DNA of 64,000 nt from Microtetraspora niveoalba (GTDB taxonomy: Bacteria > Actinomycetota > Actinomycetes > Streptosporangiales > Streptosporangiaceae). The position numbers and the translations under genes were made by a program. Shown in pieces: positions 49,288-58,690 of this stretch (position 1 is its first letter; the number at the start of each line of letters is the position of its first letter). The notes beneath the pieces are model-generated. The model searched no databases. It was not told where the DNA came from and saw only the letters and a program-made list of their open reading frames with translations. Location: the NCBI RefSeq assembly GCF_001570405.1, contig NZ_BBYM01000005.1:124001-188000 (forward strand), written 5' to 3'.

Positions 49288-49839
49288 ATGACATGGAACG
49301 TGGCTGCCCTGGTCCTGCTCGGAGCGCTCTGCCTGGTGAATCTGCTCTTGACGGTCGCCGTCATCCGGCGACTCAAGGAGCACACGGAGCTGTTGAGCGA
49401 GCGGGCGAGGCCCGAGATGTTCTCCAAATCGGCCGGCGATCCCGTCGGCGAGTTCACAGCGGTCACCACGGCGGGTGAGACCCTCTCATCGAGTGAGCTG
49501 CCTCCCCTGGTCGTCGCGGCGTTCTTCGCGCCCGGCTGCCAGCCATGTGAGGAGCAGATTCCGCAGCTCACGGCCTACGCTGCCAGGTATCCGGCGGACG
49601 GACCCCGATTCTGGGCCGTCGTGTTCGACACCGGCGCCGATCCCGAGGCCGTCCGGGAGAAGGTCGCGGCGCTGGACGGCAATGTGAACGTGATCCTGGA
49701 GCCGCCGGGCGGTCCGGTGGCCAGGGCCTTCGGGGTCAACACGGTCGTGCCCGCGTTCGTCGTGGCGGGTGACGGCGTCGTCCGGGGGACCGAGGGCAGG
49801 GTGGACATGCTGCCGGACTTCAAGCCCGCGGGCGTGTGA
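49288..49839 (+). CDS. MauD/TlpA-like thioredoxin-fold protein
   Basis: 183 residues from ATG 49288 (GAGGA 9 bp upstream). N-terminal TM helix (LVLLGALCLVNLLLTVAVI), then a thioredoxin fold with the redox pair C84-Q-P-C87 (FFAPGCQPCEEQIPQLTAYA) and the cis-Pro loop NTVVPAFVVAGDG. Domain faces outside. MauD, its best-known relative, is needed for disulfide formation in methylamine dehydrogenase. Presumed substrate: the Cys-rich peptides. Overlaps the ABC gene (TGATG). Confidence 0.87.
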   Translation: MTWNVAALVLLGALCLVNLLLTVAVIRRLKEHTELLSERARPEMFSKSAGDPVGEFTAVTTAGETLSSSELPPLVVAAFFAPGCQPCEEQIPQLTAYAARYPADGPRFWAVVFDTGADPEAVREKVAALDGNVNVILEPPGGPVARAFGVNTVVPAFVVAGDGVVRGTEGRVDMLPDFKPAGV

Positions 49840-51617
49840 TGGTCCTTGCCGTCGCGCTGGCGTGGCGGTCCGGACCACTGCGGGTGCTGGTCTATCTGCT
49901 GGCCACCCTGTGTTCCGCCACCGTGCCGTTGAGCGTCGCCTGGCTGACCAAGCTGACGATCGACGAGGTGGCGGCGGGTACGGTCTGGCAGCGGCTCGCT
50001 CCGTTGGCGATCGGCCTGGCCGTCGTCGGCGTGATCTCCAGCCTCATGCCCGGCGTGCTGAAGTATGTCCGGACCGCTTTGGACCGGGCGACCGGCCTGG
50101 TGGCCCAGGAGCGGTTGTTCGGCGCGGTCAACCGGCTGTCGGGGCTGGCACGCTTCGAAGACCCGGCGTTCCTGGACCGGCTGCAACTCGCCCGCCAGTC
50201 CGGAGGGCTGACCCCGGGACAGGTGGTCGACACGGGCCTGCAGGTGGTCCGCGGCACGCTGGTCGTCGGCGGCTTCCTGACCGGTTTGTTCGTCATGAGC
50301 CCGCTGATCGCCGGGATCGTCGTGCTCTCCGCGGTCCCCGTGCTGGTCTCCGAGGTCTGGCTGTCCCGGCGCAGGGCCGCGATGATGTGGCAGGTCGCGC
50401 CCATGCAGCGCTGGGAGATCTTCTACGGCATGCTGCTGAGCGACGACCGGGCGGCCAAGGAGGTCCGGCTCTTCGGCCTGGGCGCCTGGCTGCAGACCCG
50501 GATGTTGCGCGAGCGGCGGCTTGTCAACGCGGCGCAGCAGCGGATGGACCGGCGCGGGCTCGCCGTGGAGACCTGCCTGGCGCCGCTGTCCGCCGTGGTC
50601 GCGGGCGCCGGCCTGCTGTGGGCGATCGCGGAGGCCGGGAGCGGCCGGCTGACCCCGGGCGACGTCGCCATGTTCGTCGCGGCGGTCGGCGGGGTGCAGA
50701 CCGGTCTGGCCCAGATGGCGGGTGACGTGGCCGCCGCCCACCAGCAACTGCTGTTGTTCGCGCACTTCCGGGCGGTGGTGGACGCGCCACAGGATCTCCC
50801 GGTCCCCGAGCGGCCCACACCTGTCCCCCCGCTCCGGCACGGCATCGAGCTGAAGGACGTCTGGTTCCGCTACTCGCCCGACCACCCCTGGGCCCTCCGC
50901 GGGGTCGACCTCACCATCCCGTACGGCGCCGCCGTCGCGTTGGTCGGCCGGAACGGTGCGGGCAAGAGCACCCTGGTCAAGCTGCTCTGCCGGTTCTACG
51001 ACCCCACACGCGGCACGATCCTGTGGGACGGCGTCGACCTGCGTGACATGGATCCCACGGCGTTGCGCCGGCGGCTGGGCGTGCTGTTCCAGGACTTCAT
51101 GGAGTACGACCTGACCGCCGGGGAGAACATCGGCCTGGGCGACCTCGCGCTGATGGACGATCGGCGCCGGCTGGAGCAGGCGGCGCGGGACGCGGGCGTG
51201 CACGACGACCTGGCCGCGCTGCCGGGCGGTTACGGCACCCCGCTGACGCGTGTCTTCCTGCCCGCGGAGGAGGGGACCGGCGTGATGCTCTCCGGTGGCC
51301 AGTGGCAGCGGGTGGCCCTGGCCAGAGCGCTGCTGCGCGGCGACCGCGACCTGCTGATCCTGGACGAGCCCAGCTCCGGTCTGGACGCCGAGTCCGAACA
51401 CGCCATCCACACCAGGCTCAGAACGCTCCGGCAGGGCCGTACCAGCGTGTTGATCTCCCATCGGCTCAACGCGGTCCGCGACGCCGACCACCTGATCGTG
51501 CTGGACGCCGGGCAGGTGGTGGAGCAGGGCACGCACGAGGAGCTGATGTCGGCCGGCGGCCGCTACGCGGACCTCTTCACCTTGCAGGCATCCGGCTACC
51601 GGGAGCCGGTCAGGTGA
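49839..51617 (+). CDS. ABC exporter, fused TMD-NBD
   Basis: 592 residues. Six-helix exporter TMD (about 1-320) and NBD with Walker A GRNGAGKST, signature LSGGQWQRVALARALL, Walker B LLILDEPSSGLD and H-loop SHRLNAV. No C39 peptidase domain is present, so leader removal must be done by another enzyme, for which the adjacent S26 peptidase is available. Related exporters lie beside actinomycete peptide clusters. Confidence 0.9.
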   Translation: MVLAVALAWRSGPLRVLVYLLATLCSATVPLSVAWLTKLTIDEVAAGTVWQRLAPLAIGLAVVGVISSLMPGVLKYVRTALDRATGLVAQERLFGAVNRLSGLARFEDPAFLDRLQLARQSGGLTPGQVVDTGLQVVRGTLVVGGFLTGLFVMSPLIAGIVVLSAVPVLVSEVWLSRRRAAMMWQVAPMQRWEIFYGMLLSDDRAAKEVRLFGLGAWLQTRMLRERRLVNAAQQRMDRRGLAVETCLAPLSAVVAGAGLLWAIAEAGSGRLTPGDVAMFVAAVGGVQTGLAQMAGDVAAAHQQLLLFAHFRAVVDAPQDLPVPERPTPVPPLRHGIELKDVWFRYSPDHPWALRGVDLTIPYGAAVALVGRNGAGKSTLVKLLCRFYDPTRGTILWDGVDLRDMDPTALRRRLGVLFQDFMEYDLTAGENIGLGDLALMDDRRRLEQAARDAGVHDDLAALPGGYGTPLTRVFLPAEEGTGVMLSGGQWQRVALARALLRGDRDLLILDEPSSGLDAESEHAIHTRLRTLRQGRTSVLISHRLNAVRDADHLIVLDAGQVVEQGTHEELMSAGGRYADLFTLQASGYREPVR

Positions 51618-52093
51618 TCGTCTTCCTGTGGGTCGTCGTGGTGTGCGCGGTCGCCGGTCTGGTCGCCGGTCTGATCGCGCGGCGGCGGTTGCTGATCATC
51701 GAAGTGGAGGGCGGCAGCATGGAGCCGACGTACCGCGACGGGGACCGGCTGCTCGTCGTCCGTACGCCGGGTGTCGCGCGTACGGGGCGGGTGGTGGTGC
51801 TCGACCGCAGGCGGCTCGGCCGCTGGGGAGCCGGAGCGCCGCCCGATGCGCCGGCGACCGCGCCGCTGATCGTCAAACGGGTCGCAGGGGTGGCGGGCGA
51901 CACGATCTCCGCAGAACTCGCAGAGCGGGCGAATCTCCCCTCAGGCGCTCAGGTCCCTGCCGGTCATCTCATCATTTTGGGTGATAACTCTGATGGAAGC
52001 CTTGATTCTCGGTGTATGGGTTACATTCCTGTAAGGCCGGTTGTAGGCACCGTAGTGGGCCGACTATCCCAGAGCCGATGGCAGGGCCAATGA
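51614..52093 (+). CDS. S26-family signal peptidase
   Basis: 159 residues from GTG 51614. One N-terminal TM (VFLWVVVVCAVAGLVAGLIA), then the Ser35/Lys88 dyad (EGGSMEPTYRDGDRLLV; LIVKRVAGVAGD) and GDNSDGSLDSR. Shorter than housekeeping LepB, as in cluster-specific peptidases. It could cut the peptides after ARA or AAA. Overlaps the ABC gene by four bases. Confidence 0.88.
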   Translation: MIVFLWVVVVCAVAGLVAGLIARRRLLIIEVEGGSMEPTYRDGDRLLVVRTPGVARTGRVVVLDRRRLGRWGAGAPPDAPATAPLIVKRVAGVAGDTISAELAERANLPSGAQVPAGHLIILGDNSDGSLDSRCMGYIPVRPVVGTVVGRLSQSRWQGQ

Positions 52094-52117
52094 CAGGGCC
52101 AATGACAGGGCTGATGA
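52082..52117 (+). repeat. Three tandem 12-bp repeats before the MauE-like gene
   Basis: CAGGGCCAATGA, CAGGGCCAATGA, CAGGGCTGATGA. The first contains the stop of the peptidase gene; the last ends 4 bp before the next ATG. Each unit brings a TGA, so copy-number change would not extend the protein. Confidence 0.7.
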
Positions 52118-52121
52118 CCAG

Positions 52122-52631
52122 ATGAGCTATCTGACCCTGGCCTCACGGTTGTTACTGATGGCGGTCTTCGTGCTTTCCTCCGTCGGAAAGCTGCGCGACC
52201 TCGGATCCTTCGCGAGGTCGTTGGTTTCACTGAAGTTGGCGCCGGCACGGCTGGCCGGGCATATGGCGGCGTCCGTGGTCGCCGCCGAGGCCGCCGTGGT
52301 GTCTCTGCTGGCCCTGGCTCCCCGGTTGGGCCTGGCGTCGGCCGCCGCCCTGCTCCTGGCGTTCACCGTGGTCATCGTGCGGGCGATGTCGCGCGGGCAG
52401 CGGGCTTCCTGTAACTGCTTCGGCAAGCAGGGCGCGAACCTCGGTGGGCGTCAAGTCGTACGCAATGTCCTGCTGATGGGCGCCGCGCTGCTGGGAGCCG
52501 TCGGGGAGGCGTTCTCGTCCGGCTCGCTGAAATTCGAAGGAATTGTGATTGTCGCGGTCGCGGTGGCGGCATTGACAACTATTGTCTACTTCTGGGATGA
52601 CCTTGTGGACCTGTTGGTCCCTATTCGGTGA
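52122..52631 (+). CDS. MauE/DoxX-like membrane redox protein
   Basis: 169 residues, four TM segments (about 5-22, 45-65, 72-90, 108-155). A cytoplasmic/periplasmic loop holds C97-N-C99 in RASCNCFGKQ, the conserved CxCFG motif of MauE proteins. MauE works with MauD to make disulfides in the Mau system, probably passing electrons through the membrane. Its presence beside peptides with ten Cys supports an oxidative folding role. Confidence 0.85.
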   Translation: MSYLTLASRLLLMAVFVLSSVGKLRDLGSFARSLVSLKLAPARLAGHMAASVVAAEAAVVSLLALAPRLGLASAAALLLAFTVVIVRAMSRGQRASCNCFGKQGANLGGRQVVRNVLLMGAALLGAVGEAFSSGSLKFEGIVIVAVAVAALTTIVYFWDDLVDLLVPIR

Positions 52632-52641
52632 GGCAGGAACG

Positions 52642-53130
52642 ATGAGGTTCTGGTTGGGCGGTCTGGCGCTCCTCCTGGTGGCAGGCTGTGCGGCGGGCGG
52701 GCCCGATGACGCCGCTGCGCGGAAAGCGTTCGAAGACGGTCCGCTGAAGTTCGCCAAATGCATGCGGGAGAACGGGATCGACATGAAGGATCCGGTTCTC
52801 GGAGAGCCTGTCAAGCTGGGGCCGGAAAACGCCAAGAAAGAGGATCAGCCGAAGATCAACGCGGCGATGGAGAAGTGCGGCAAGCTCACCGGCTTCACGG
52901 AGAGCGGCAAGGAACTCACGCCCGATGAGCTGGACAAGGTCCGAGCGCTGGTCCGCTGCCTACGCGAGAAGACCGGGCTGCGGGTCGGGGATCCCGATGA
53001 GACGGGAAAGTATGAGGTCACCGGGCTGACCTTGGACGGGAAGAAGCTGTCCGACGACGAGTTCCGCGCCAAGGTAGAGGCCGCCAGGCGGGTCTGCGAC
53101 AGCGGTGGCGTGAAGGCGAACAATTCATGA
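52642..53130 (+). CDS. Secreted lipoprotein, unknown
   Basis: 162 residues from ATG 52642. Signal peptide with lipobox LVAGC (Cys16). The mature part is charged and helical, with four Cys (KCMRENGIDM, MEKCGKL, VRCLREKTGL, RRVCDSGG) that could form two disulfides. The FAKCMRENG motif is common in actinomycete lipoproteins found beside MacAB-type ABC systems. Overlaps the adaptor gene by four bases. Confidence 0.8.
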   Translation: MRFWLGGLALLLVAGCAAGGPDDAAARKAFEDGPLKFAKCMRENGIDMKDPVLGEPVKLGPENAKKEDQPKINAAMEKCGKLTGFTESGKELTPDELDKVRALVRCLREKTGLRVGDPDETGKYEVTGLTLDGKKLSDDEFRAKVEAARRVCDSGGVKANNS

Positions 53131-54158
53131 GATGGGCCTGGGCGGGCGGGGGCTTCCTGGCGCTGGGCTGCGTGGCCGTCACCGTCTGGGCGATGGTGCC
53201 CACCACCGCCGCGGAAAAGCCCACAACGGTGCGGCCGCCGCTGTCCACGGTGGCCGTCGAGCGGACGACTCTGACCGAGACGACCACGGTCGACGGCCGG
53301 CTCGGCTACGGACCGGCCACGGTCGTGCGCGGGCGCGCGACCGGCACGTTGACGTGGGTGGCGGGCGACGGCGCGGTGGTGAAGCGGGGGAGACCGCTGT
53401 ACCGGGTGGACGACCACGCGGTCGTCGCGCTCTGGGGCCGAACGCCGCTGTGGCGGCCCCTCACGACGGGCGTCAAGGGCAAGGACGTCGCGCTGCTCGA
53501 ACGCAATCTGGCCGCGCTCGGCTACGACGGCTTCACCAGGGACGATTCCTACACCTGGGAGACGGCGCGGGCCGTCAAGCGCTGGCAGAGGTCGCTGCGA
53601 CTCCCGCAGACCGGCGTCGTCACCGCGGACCAGGCGGTCGTCGTGGCGGGGCCGGTGCGGATCGCCCGGCAGGTGGGTGAGCTGGGTGGACCCGCGTCCG
53701 GGGCGATCCTGGAGTACACCGGCACCGGCAAGGTGGTCAGCTTCGACCTCCCCGCCGATCAGCGGAGGATGGCGAAGGTCGGCGGCGGGGTCCAGGTGGA
53801 ACTGCCCGACGGGAAAACGGTCCAGGGCGTCGTGAGCCAGGTGGGCAGAGTAGCCGTGGCCGATCCCCAGAAGGGGGATGCGCGGATTCCGGTCACCGTA
53901 CGGCTGAAGAAGCCCGTTCGCGGCTTGGACGAGGGGCCCGTCCGGGTCGAACTCGCGGCCGGTGGCAAGAAGGATGTGCTCGCCGTACCCGTGGAGGCCC
54001 TGGTCGCGACGGCGGGCGACGGGTACGGCGTGCAGGTCGTCGCAGGCACGCAGGTCAAGCTGGTCGTCGTACAGGTCGGCATGTTCGCGCAGGGCAAGGT
54101 GGAGATCAGCGGCGCCGAGGTGACGGAGGGAACGCGAGTCGGGGTACCCGCGGCATGA
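53127..54158 (+). CDS. Membrane-fusion/adaptor protein with peptidoglycan-binding domain
   Basis: 343 residues. N-terminal TM anchor (about 4-25), a lipoyl/barrel-sandwich half ([20 protein letters not shown]), a PG-binding domain near 115-170 ([40 protein letters not shown]), then beta-barrel and a second half ([13 protein letters not shown]). In actinomycetes such MacA/HlyD-like proteins pair with MacB-type ABC transporters. Confidence 0.85.
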   Translation: MRWAWAGGGFLALGCVAVTVWAMVPTTAAEKPTTVRPPLSTVAVERTTLTETTTVDGRLGYGPATVVRGRATGTLTWVAGDGAVVKRGRPLYRVDDHAVVALWGRTPLWRPLTTGVKGKDVALLERNLAALGYDGFTRDDSYTWETARAVKRWQRSLRLPQTGVVTADQAVVVAGPVRIARQVGELGGPASGAILEYTGTGKVVSFDLPADQRRMAKVGGGVQVELPDGKTVQGVVSQVGRVAVADPQKGDARIPVTVRLKKPVRGLDEGPVRVELAAGGKKDVLAVPVEALVATAGDGYGVQVVAGTQVKLVVVQVGMFAQGKVEISGAEVTEGTRVGVPAA

Positions 54159-54844
54159 CACCCGTCGCAAGCAGTGGTACGGCGGGCGTTCCGGCGGTGG
54201 AGTTCGACCGGGTGTCCCGGGTCTATCCCGACGGCACGGTGGGCCTCGGCGAGGTGAGCCTGCGGATCGGGCGTGGCGAACTGGTGGCCGTCGTGGGGCC
54301 GTCGGGATCCGGCAAGTCCACGATGCTGCATCTGATGGGGACGCTGGACCAGCCCAGCTCGGGCACGGTGCGCATCGACGGGCACGATGTGGCCGCGCTG
54401 AGCGACCGGCAGGTGTCCGGGCTGCGCGGCGGGCTGATCGGCTTCGTGTTCCAGCAGTTCCACCTGACGCCCGGCGTCAGCGCAGTGGACAGCGTGGCCG
54501 ACGGGCTGCTGTATCGGGGCATCGCGCCGTCGGAGCGCAGGAGGCGCGCCGAGCGGGCGCTGGAACGGGTCGGTCTGGGACACCGGCTGACCCACCGGCC
54601 GAACGAGCTGTCGGGAGGAGAGCGCCAGCGGGTCGCGGTGGCGCGCGCGGTGGTCGGTGAACCCCTGCTGCTGCTGGCCGACGAACCCACCGGGAACCTG
54701 GACTCCGTCGCCGGTCAGGCCGTGGTCGAGCTGCTCAACGAGCTGCACGCCGACGGCACCACGGTCGTGGTGATCACCCACGACCGTGAGCTGGCCGCTG
54801 CCCTGCCACGCCGGATCGAGCTGCGGGACGGGAAGATCGTATGA
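54155..54844 (+). CDS. MacB-type ABC transporter ATP-binding protein
   Basis: 229 residues. Walker [10 protein letters not shown] (48-56), signature [16 protein letters not shown], Walker [15 protein letters not shown]-loop ITHDREL. LolD/MacB subgroup. Four-base overlaps with adaptor and permease genes. Confidence 0.93.
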   Translation: MTPVASSGTAGVPAVEFDRVSRVYPDGTVGLGEVSLRIGRGELVAVVGPSGSGKSTMLHLMGTLDQPSSGTVRIDGHDVAALSDRQVSGLRGGLIGFVFQQFHLTPGVSAVDSVADGLLYRGIAPSERRRRAERALERVGLGHRLTHRPNELSGGERQRVAVARAVVGEPLLLLADEPTGNLDSVAGQAVVELLNELHADGTTVVVITHDRELAAALPRRIELRDGKIV

Positions 54845-56085
54845 GCGTGCACGTCTCGTGGTCGCGCGAGGAGGATGCGGCCCGCACGGGCGGGGCGGGC
54901 CTGCCGGTCTCCCGGTTGCGCGGGCGGGATGTCGTGCGGGTGGGGCTGCACGGGCTGCGGGCCCGTGCGCTGCGGGTGGCGCTGTCCGTGCTGGGCATCG
55001 CGATCGGGATCGCGGCCATGGTCGCCGTGGTGGGGATCTCCGCCTCCAGCCGCGCCGAGTTGGAGCGCACGCTGGACCGGCTCGGCACCGGCATGCTCAC
55101 CGTCAGCCCCGGCGACAAGTTGGCCGGAGGTCAGGCGGAGCTGCCGACCGGCTCGGTCGGCATGATCGGCAGACTGACCGCGGTGGCACAGGTCTCCGCC
55201 GCCGCCCGGCTGGCCGATGTCAACGTCTACCGCAACGACCGGATCCCGGCAGGCGAGAGCAAGGGGCTCAGCGTCCGCGCCGCCCGCCTGAACTTGCTGG
55301 AGGTCACGAAGGCCCGGCTGGCGCAGGGCACCTGGCTGAACCCGGCCACCGCCCGCTATCCGGTCACCGTGCTGGGCGCGCACGCGGCCGAGCTGCTCGG
55401 CGTGCCGAGCCCCGGGATGCGGGTTTGGCTGGGCGGACGCTGGTTCGCCGTGGCCGGGATACTCGAATCGGCGCCGCTCGCCCCCGAACTGGATGTCAGC
55501 GCTCTCATCGGGGAACAGATCGCGACCACCCTGGGCTTCGAGGGCCACCCCACGACGATCTACGTTCAGGTGGGCTCATCCGATCAGGTCCTCGATGTCC
55601 GTGACCTGCTGGCGGCGACCGCCAATCCCGAGGACCCGCACGAGGTCAAGGTCAGCCGCCCGTCGGAGGCGCTCGCCGCCCAGCGAGCGGCCGACATGGC
55701 GTTCACCGGGCTCCTGCTCGGCCTGGGCGGGGTCGCGCTGCTGGTGGGCGGGGTCGGCGTCGCCAACACGATGATCATCTCCGTGCTGGAGCGGCGGGGT
55801 GAGATCGGACTGCGCCGCTCGCTCGGCGCCACCCGTGGCCACATCCGGGTGCAGTTCCTGGTGGAGTCGCAACTCCTGGCCGGGCTCGGCGGGCTGGGCG
55901 GCATACTGCTGGGCACCGCGGTCACCGCCGTCTACGCCCTGGCCCAGGGCTGGCCCGCCGTGCTGCCCGTCTGGGCCACAGGAGGAGCACTGGCGGCGAC
56001 CCTGATCATCGGCGGAATCGCCGGCCTCTACCCGGCCATCAGAGCGGCCCGCACGCCGCCCACTCAGGCACTGGCCAGTCTTTGA
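54841..56085 (+). CDS. MacB-type ABC transporter permease (FtsX-like)
   Basis: 414 residues. TM1 at about 45-70 ([20 protein letters not shown]), a large extracytoplasmic MacB core domain (75-265), then three TM helices in an FtsX domain with [20 protein letters not shown]. The set probably moves a peptide or lipid out of the membrane, or provides immunity to the cluster's own product. Ends 12 bp from the convergent TetR stop. Confidence 0.92.
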   Translation: MSVHVSWSREEDAARTGGAGLPVSRLRGRDVVRVGLHGLRARALRVALSVLGIAIGIAAMVAVVGISASSRAELERTLDRLGTGMLTVSPGDKLAGGQAELPTGSVGMIGRLTAVAQVSAAARLADVNVYRNDRIPAGESKGLSVRAARLNLLEVTKARLAQGTWLNPATARYPVTVLGAHAAELLGVPSPGMRVWLGGRWFAVAGILESAPLAPELDVSALIGEQIATTLGFEGHPTTIYVQVGSSDQVLDVRDLLAATANPEDPHEVKVSRPSEALAAQRAADMAFTGLLLGLGGVALLVGGVGVANTMIISVLERRGEIGLRRSLGATRGHIRVQFLVESQLLAGLGGLGGILLGTAVTAVYALAQGWPAVLPVWATGGALAATLIIGGIAGLYPAIRAARTPPTQALASL

Positions 56086-56097
56086 CGCCGGCCCGCC

Positions 56098-56763
56098 TCA
56101 CCTGTCCATGACGGTCAGCAGGTCGTCCAGCTCGGCCGCGAAGAGCAGGGCGGGGTCGAATCCCATCCCGGTGAAGTGGCCGGCGAGTTCCAGGGACAGG
56201 ACGCCGTGCAGCCGGGTCCAGAAGCTCAGGGCCCGGTGCAGGACCGCGGGCGGGGCGGGGTGGCCGTCCGCCCAGTCGCGGTGGTCGGCCAGGTGTGCGT
56301 CGAACGGCGTCGCGGGACCGTCCGAGGGCAGCGCTGCGCAGGCGTCGAGCAGGATCGCCATGGTCTCGGACGAGATGAGCGTGATGTCGTCGGGCGCGTG
56401 GTAGCCGGGGACGGGGGTGCCGTAGATGAGGAGGTACCGCTGGGGGTCCTCCAGCGCCCAGGCACGCAGGGTGTGCGCCAGCACGGCCAGGTCGGCACCG
56501 GCGGCGGAGGCCGAGCGGAGCGTGTCGGCGAGGCTTCGGTAGGCGTCCCTGACGAGCTCGGTGATCAGCTCGTCGCGGCCGGCGTAGTAGCGGTAGAGCG
56601 CGGGCCCGCTCATGCCCATCCGCTTGGCGATCGCGTTGAGGGAGAGCGCGGACGCGCCCGTCGTGGCGATCTGCTCCCACGCCAGTTCCTTGATCTCCGC
56701 GCGCACCTGAGTCCGGTAGCGCTCGCGAGGGGTCTTCGCGTCCGTCCCCGCCACCTCCCCCAC
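56098..56763 (-). CDS. TetR-family regulator with WHG-type C-terminal domain
   Basis: 221 residues from GTG 56763 (or GTG 56754). HTH at about 33-55 (ALSLNAIAKRMGMSGPALYR, YYAGRDELITELV). The ligand domain ends with LSFWTRLHGVLSLELAGHFT, typical of TetR_C WHG proteins. Divergent from a small membrane protein and the oxidoreductase, across a pair of inverted 15-bp repeats that overlap a promoter. Confidence 0.9.
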   Translation of the reverse strand: MGEVAGTDAKTPRERYRTQVRAEIKELAWEQIATTGASALSLNAIAKRMGMSGPALYRYYAGRDELITELVRDAYRSLADTLRSASAAGADLAVLAHTLRAWALEDPQRYLLIYGTPVPGYHAPDDITLISSETMAILLDACAALPSDGPATPFDAHLADHRDWADGHPAPPAVLHRALSFWTRLHGVLSLELAGHFTGMGFDPALLFAAELDDLLTVMDR

Positions 56764-56789
56764 CCGCGGAGCTACACCATGAAGATTCC

Positions 56790-56849
56790 GTTAGAGGGTA
56801 TCACGAACCGTATTGACACTCCCTTTCTTGGGCAGTTATAACCTCTAAC
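56790..56849 (+). promoter_or_regulatory. Promoter flanked by inverted TetR operator candidates
   Basis: TTGACA (56813-56818), 17-bp spacer, TTATAA (56836-56841) is near-consensus. GTTAGAGGGTATCAC (56790-56804) and GTTATAACCTCTAAC (56835-56849) are inverted copies (13 of 15 matches), the second covering the -10. The TetR protein encoded next door is the obvious ligand. Confidence 0.78.
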
Positions 56850-56931
56850 GTACGCATGATGCTCTAGCTCGTCGTCGGCGACCGGGTGCGCGGCTTCGCG
56901 GCCGCGCACCCGGCGGACGAAGGGAAATCCC

Positions 56932-57279
56932 ATGACAACCACGTCCACGTCACTCGCCCGCACCGACCGGCGCACTCCCCTGGCGGTGACCGTCTCCTCC
57001 TGGGCGGTCCCCGTCATGGTGCTCGGCCAGTTCGCCCTGCTGGCGATCGTCCCGGTCGCGATCGCGCTGGTCGGCGCTCTCCGCCACGCCCGCGACCGGA
57101 CGGTTCGCCGGGTGGCCGCGCTTCTCGCCGTCACGTACGCGATCCCGCTCGCCATATGGCTGACGCGACCCGACGGTGCGCCGAGCCTGTCCAAGGACAT
57201 TCACCCCGCTTCGGTCGGATTGATCGGCGCCGCGTCCGCCGCGCTCATCGTGGCAATCCTCCGAGCCCGTCAGCGCTGA
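56932..57279 (+). CDS. Small membrane protein, 115 aa
   Basis: ATG 56932 with GAAGGGAAA upstream. Three TM segments (about 24-47, 60-76, 92-110). Unknown function; co-transcribed with the following oxidoreductase and likely repressed by the divergent TetR. Confidence 0.78.
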   Translation: MTTTSTSLARTDRRTPLAVTVSSWAVPVMVLGQFALLAIVPVAIALVGALRHARDRTVRRVAALLAVTYAIPLAIWLTRPDGAPSLSKDIHPASVGLIGAASAALIVAILRARQR

Positions 57280-57335
57280 AGGAGCGTGCCGCCGTGTCCC
57301 CAAGCAACCGTCACCGGAGCACAGTGGAGGTCGAT

Positions 57336-58367
57336 ATGAACGCCGAAGAACTCGTGGAGGTCGTCCTGCCGGGCGAGGTCGAGCCGGAAGGGCTGCAGAT
57401 CCGGCACGGAGAGGTCCCGGCCGCGGGCCCGGGCCAGGTCCTCATCCGAATGGAGGCGACGGGCGTCTCCTTCGCCGAGCAGCAGATGCGCCGCGGCCGC
57501 TACTACGACCAGCCGGCGTTCCCGTTCGTGCCCGGCTACGACCTCGTCGGCACCGTGCTGGCGACCGGCGAGGGCGTCGAGCCCGGCCTGGCGGGCACCC
57601 GGGTCGCCGCGCTGGTCAAGGTCGGCGGCTGGGCCAGCCACGTGCTCGTCGACGCCGCCGACGTGGTGCCGGTCCCCGACGGGATCGGCGCGGCGGAGGC
57701 GGAGGCCCTCGTCGTCAACGGCATCACCGCCTGGCAGATGCTGCACCGCAAGGCACGCGTACGCGCCGGGCAGACCATCCTCGTGCACGGAGCCAACGGC
57801 GGCGTCGGCTCGGTCCTGGTCCAGCTCGCCCACGCCGCGGGCGTGAAGGTCATCGGCACGGCCTCCGCCCGCCACCACGACACCCTGCGGGACCAGGGCG
57901 TCACCCCCGTCGACTACCGCACCGGGCACGTCGCCGCACGGGTCCACCGACTCGCCCCCGGCGGGGTGGACGCCGTCTTCGACCACGTCGGAGGCCGCGG
58001 CATCGTCGACTCCTGGCGCCTCCTGGCCCCCGGCGGCACGCTCGTCTCCTACGGCAGCGCCTCCACCCGGGACGACGAGGGGTCCAGGCAGTGGCCCGTC
58101 ATCAAACTGCTCGGCCGGGTCTGGCTGTGGCACGCCCTGCCCAACCGGCGCCGCGCCTACTTCTTCAACGTCTGGGCCGGACGAGCCCTGGCCAAGAACC
58201 GGTTCCGGGCCCGGCTGCGCGCCGACCTCGGCCAGGTCTTCGCCGCCCTCCAGCGCGGTGACATCACCGTCCGGATCGCCGCCCGGCTGCCCCTCACCCG
58301 CGTCGCCGACGCCCTGCGGCTGGCCGAATCCGGCACCGTCGCCGGGAAGGTCGTGCTGACCCCATAG
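57336..58367 (+). CDS. Quinone oxidoreductase-like MDR dehydrogenase
   Basis: 343 residues from ATG 57336 (GGAGG 6 bp upstream). MDR fold: N-terminal GroES-like domain (ATGVSFAEQQMRRGRYYDQP; FPFVPGYDLVGTVLATG) and a Rossmann domain with the NADPH motif HGANGGVGSVLVQLAHAAG. No zinc-binding Cys/His set, as in QOR-type enzymes. Reduces an alpha,beta-unsaturated carbonyl or quinone with NADPH; substrate unknown. Confidence 0.9.
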   Translation: MNAEELVEVVLPGEVEPEGLQIRHGEVPAAGPGQVLIRMEATGVSFAEQQMRRGRYYDQPAFPFVPGYDLVGTVLATGEGVEPGLAGTRVAALVKVGGWASHVLVDAADVVPVPDGIGAAEAEALVVNGITAWQMLHRKARVRAGQTILVHGANGGVGSVLVQLAHAAGVKVIGTASARHHDTLRDQGVTPVDYRTGHVAARVHRLAPGGVDAVFDHVGGRGIVDSWRLLAPGGTLVSYGSASTRDDEGSRQWPVIKLLGRVWLWHALPNRRRAYFFNVWAGRALAKNRFRARLRADLGQVFAALQRGDITVRIAARLPLTRVADALRLAESGTVAGKVVLTP

Positions 58368-58419
58368 GGCACGGCGCCCACAGCCTGGGCCGGACGATCC
58401 ACGGGCCGGGGACGCCGCC

Positions 58420-58690
58420 CTACCGGGCGTCATCCAGCCGCCGCAGTTCCTCCTCCGTCAGCGTCAGGGCCGCGGCCCGCGCCGACGAGGTCGCGCAGGG
58501 CGCCCACTGAGTCCGACCAGGGGACGGCCGGGTCGGGCTTGTGGAGCTGGTAGAGGCCGATCGCCTCGACACCCAGGCGGCGCAGGGAGCCCTCGCAGGC
58601 GCTTCTGAAGTGGCCGAAGCTGCCGTCGACCGTCCAACTGGCGTCGCCGAGGCGGGCGCGTCCGCCCTTGGTGGCGATCAGTACGTCGGA
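58420..58690 (-). pseudogene. Aldo/keto reductase remnant
   Basis: A minus-strand segment encodes SDVLIATKGGRARLGDASWT, SLRRLGVEAIGLYQLHKPDP and VPWSDSVGALRDLV, the strand-4-to-helix-5 part of an aldo/keto reductase, with the KxxxxR and H (YQLHKPD) motifs. After RDLVGAG the sequence jumps to AALTLTEEELRRLDDAR-stop, the usual C-terminus, in a different frame. N-terminus and about 150 residues of the middle are missing. Its 5' end overlaps the ROK kinase 3' end. Confidence 0.8.

Noticed and set aside
49575-51536. 653-codon frame antisense to the ABC exporter
   Set aside because: The sense strand has all ABC motifs; the antisense product has no plausible domain.
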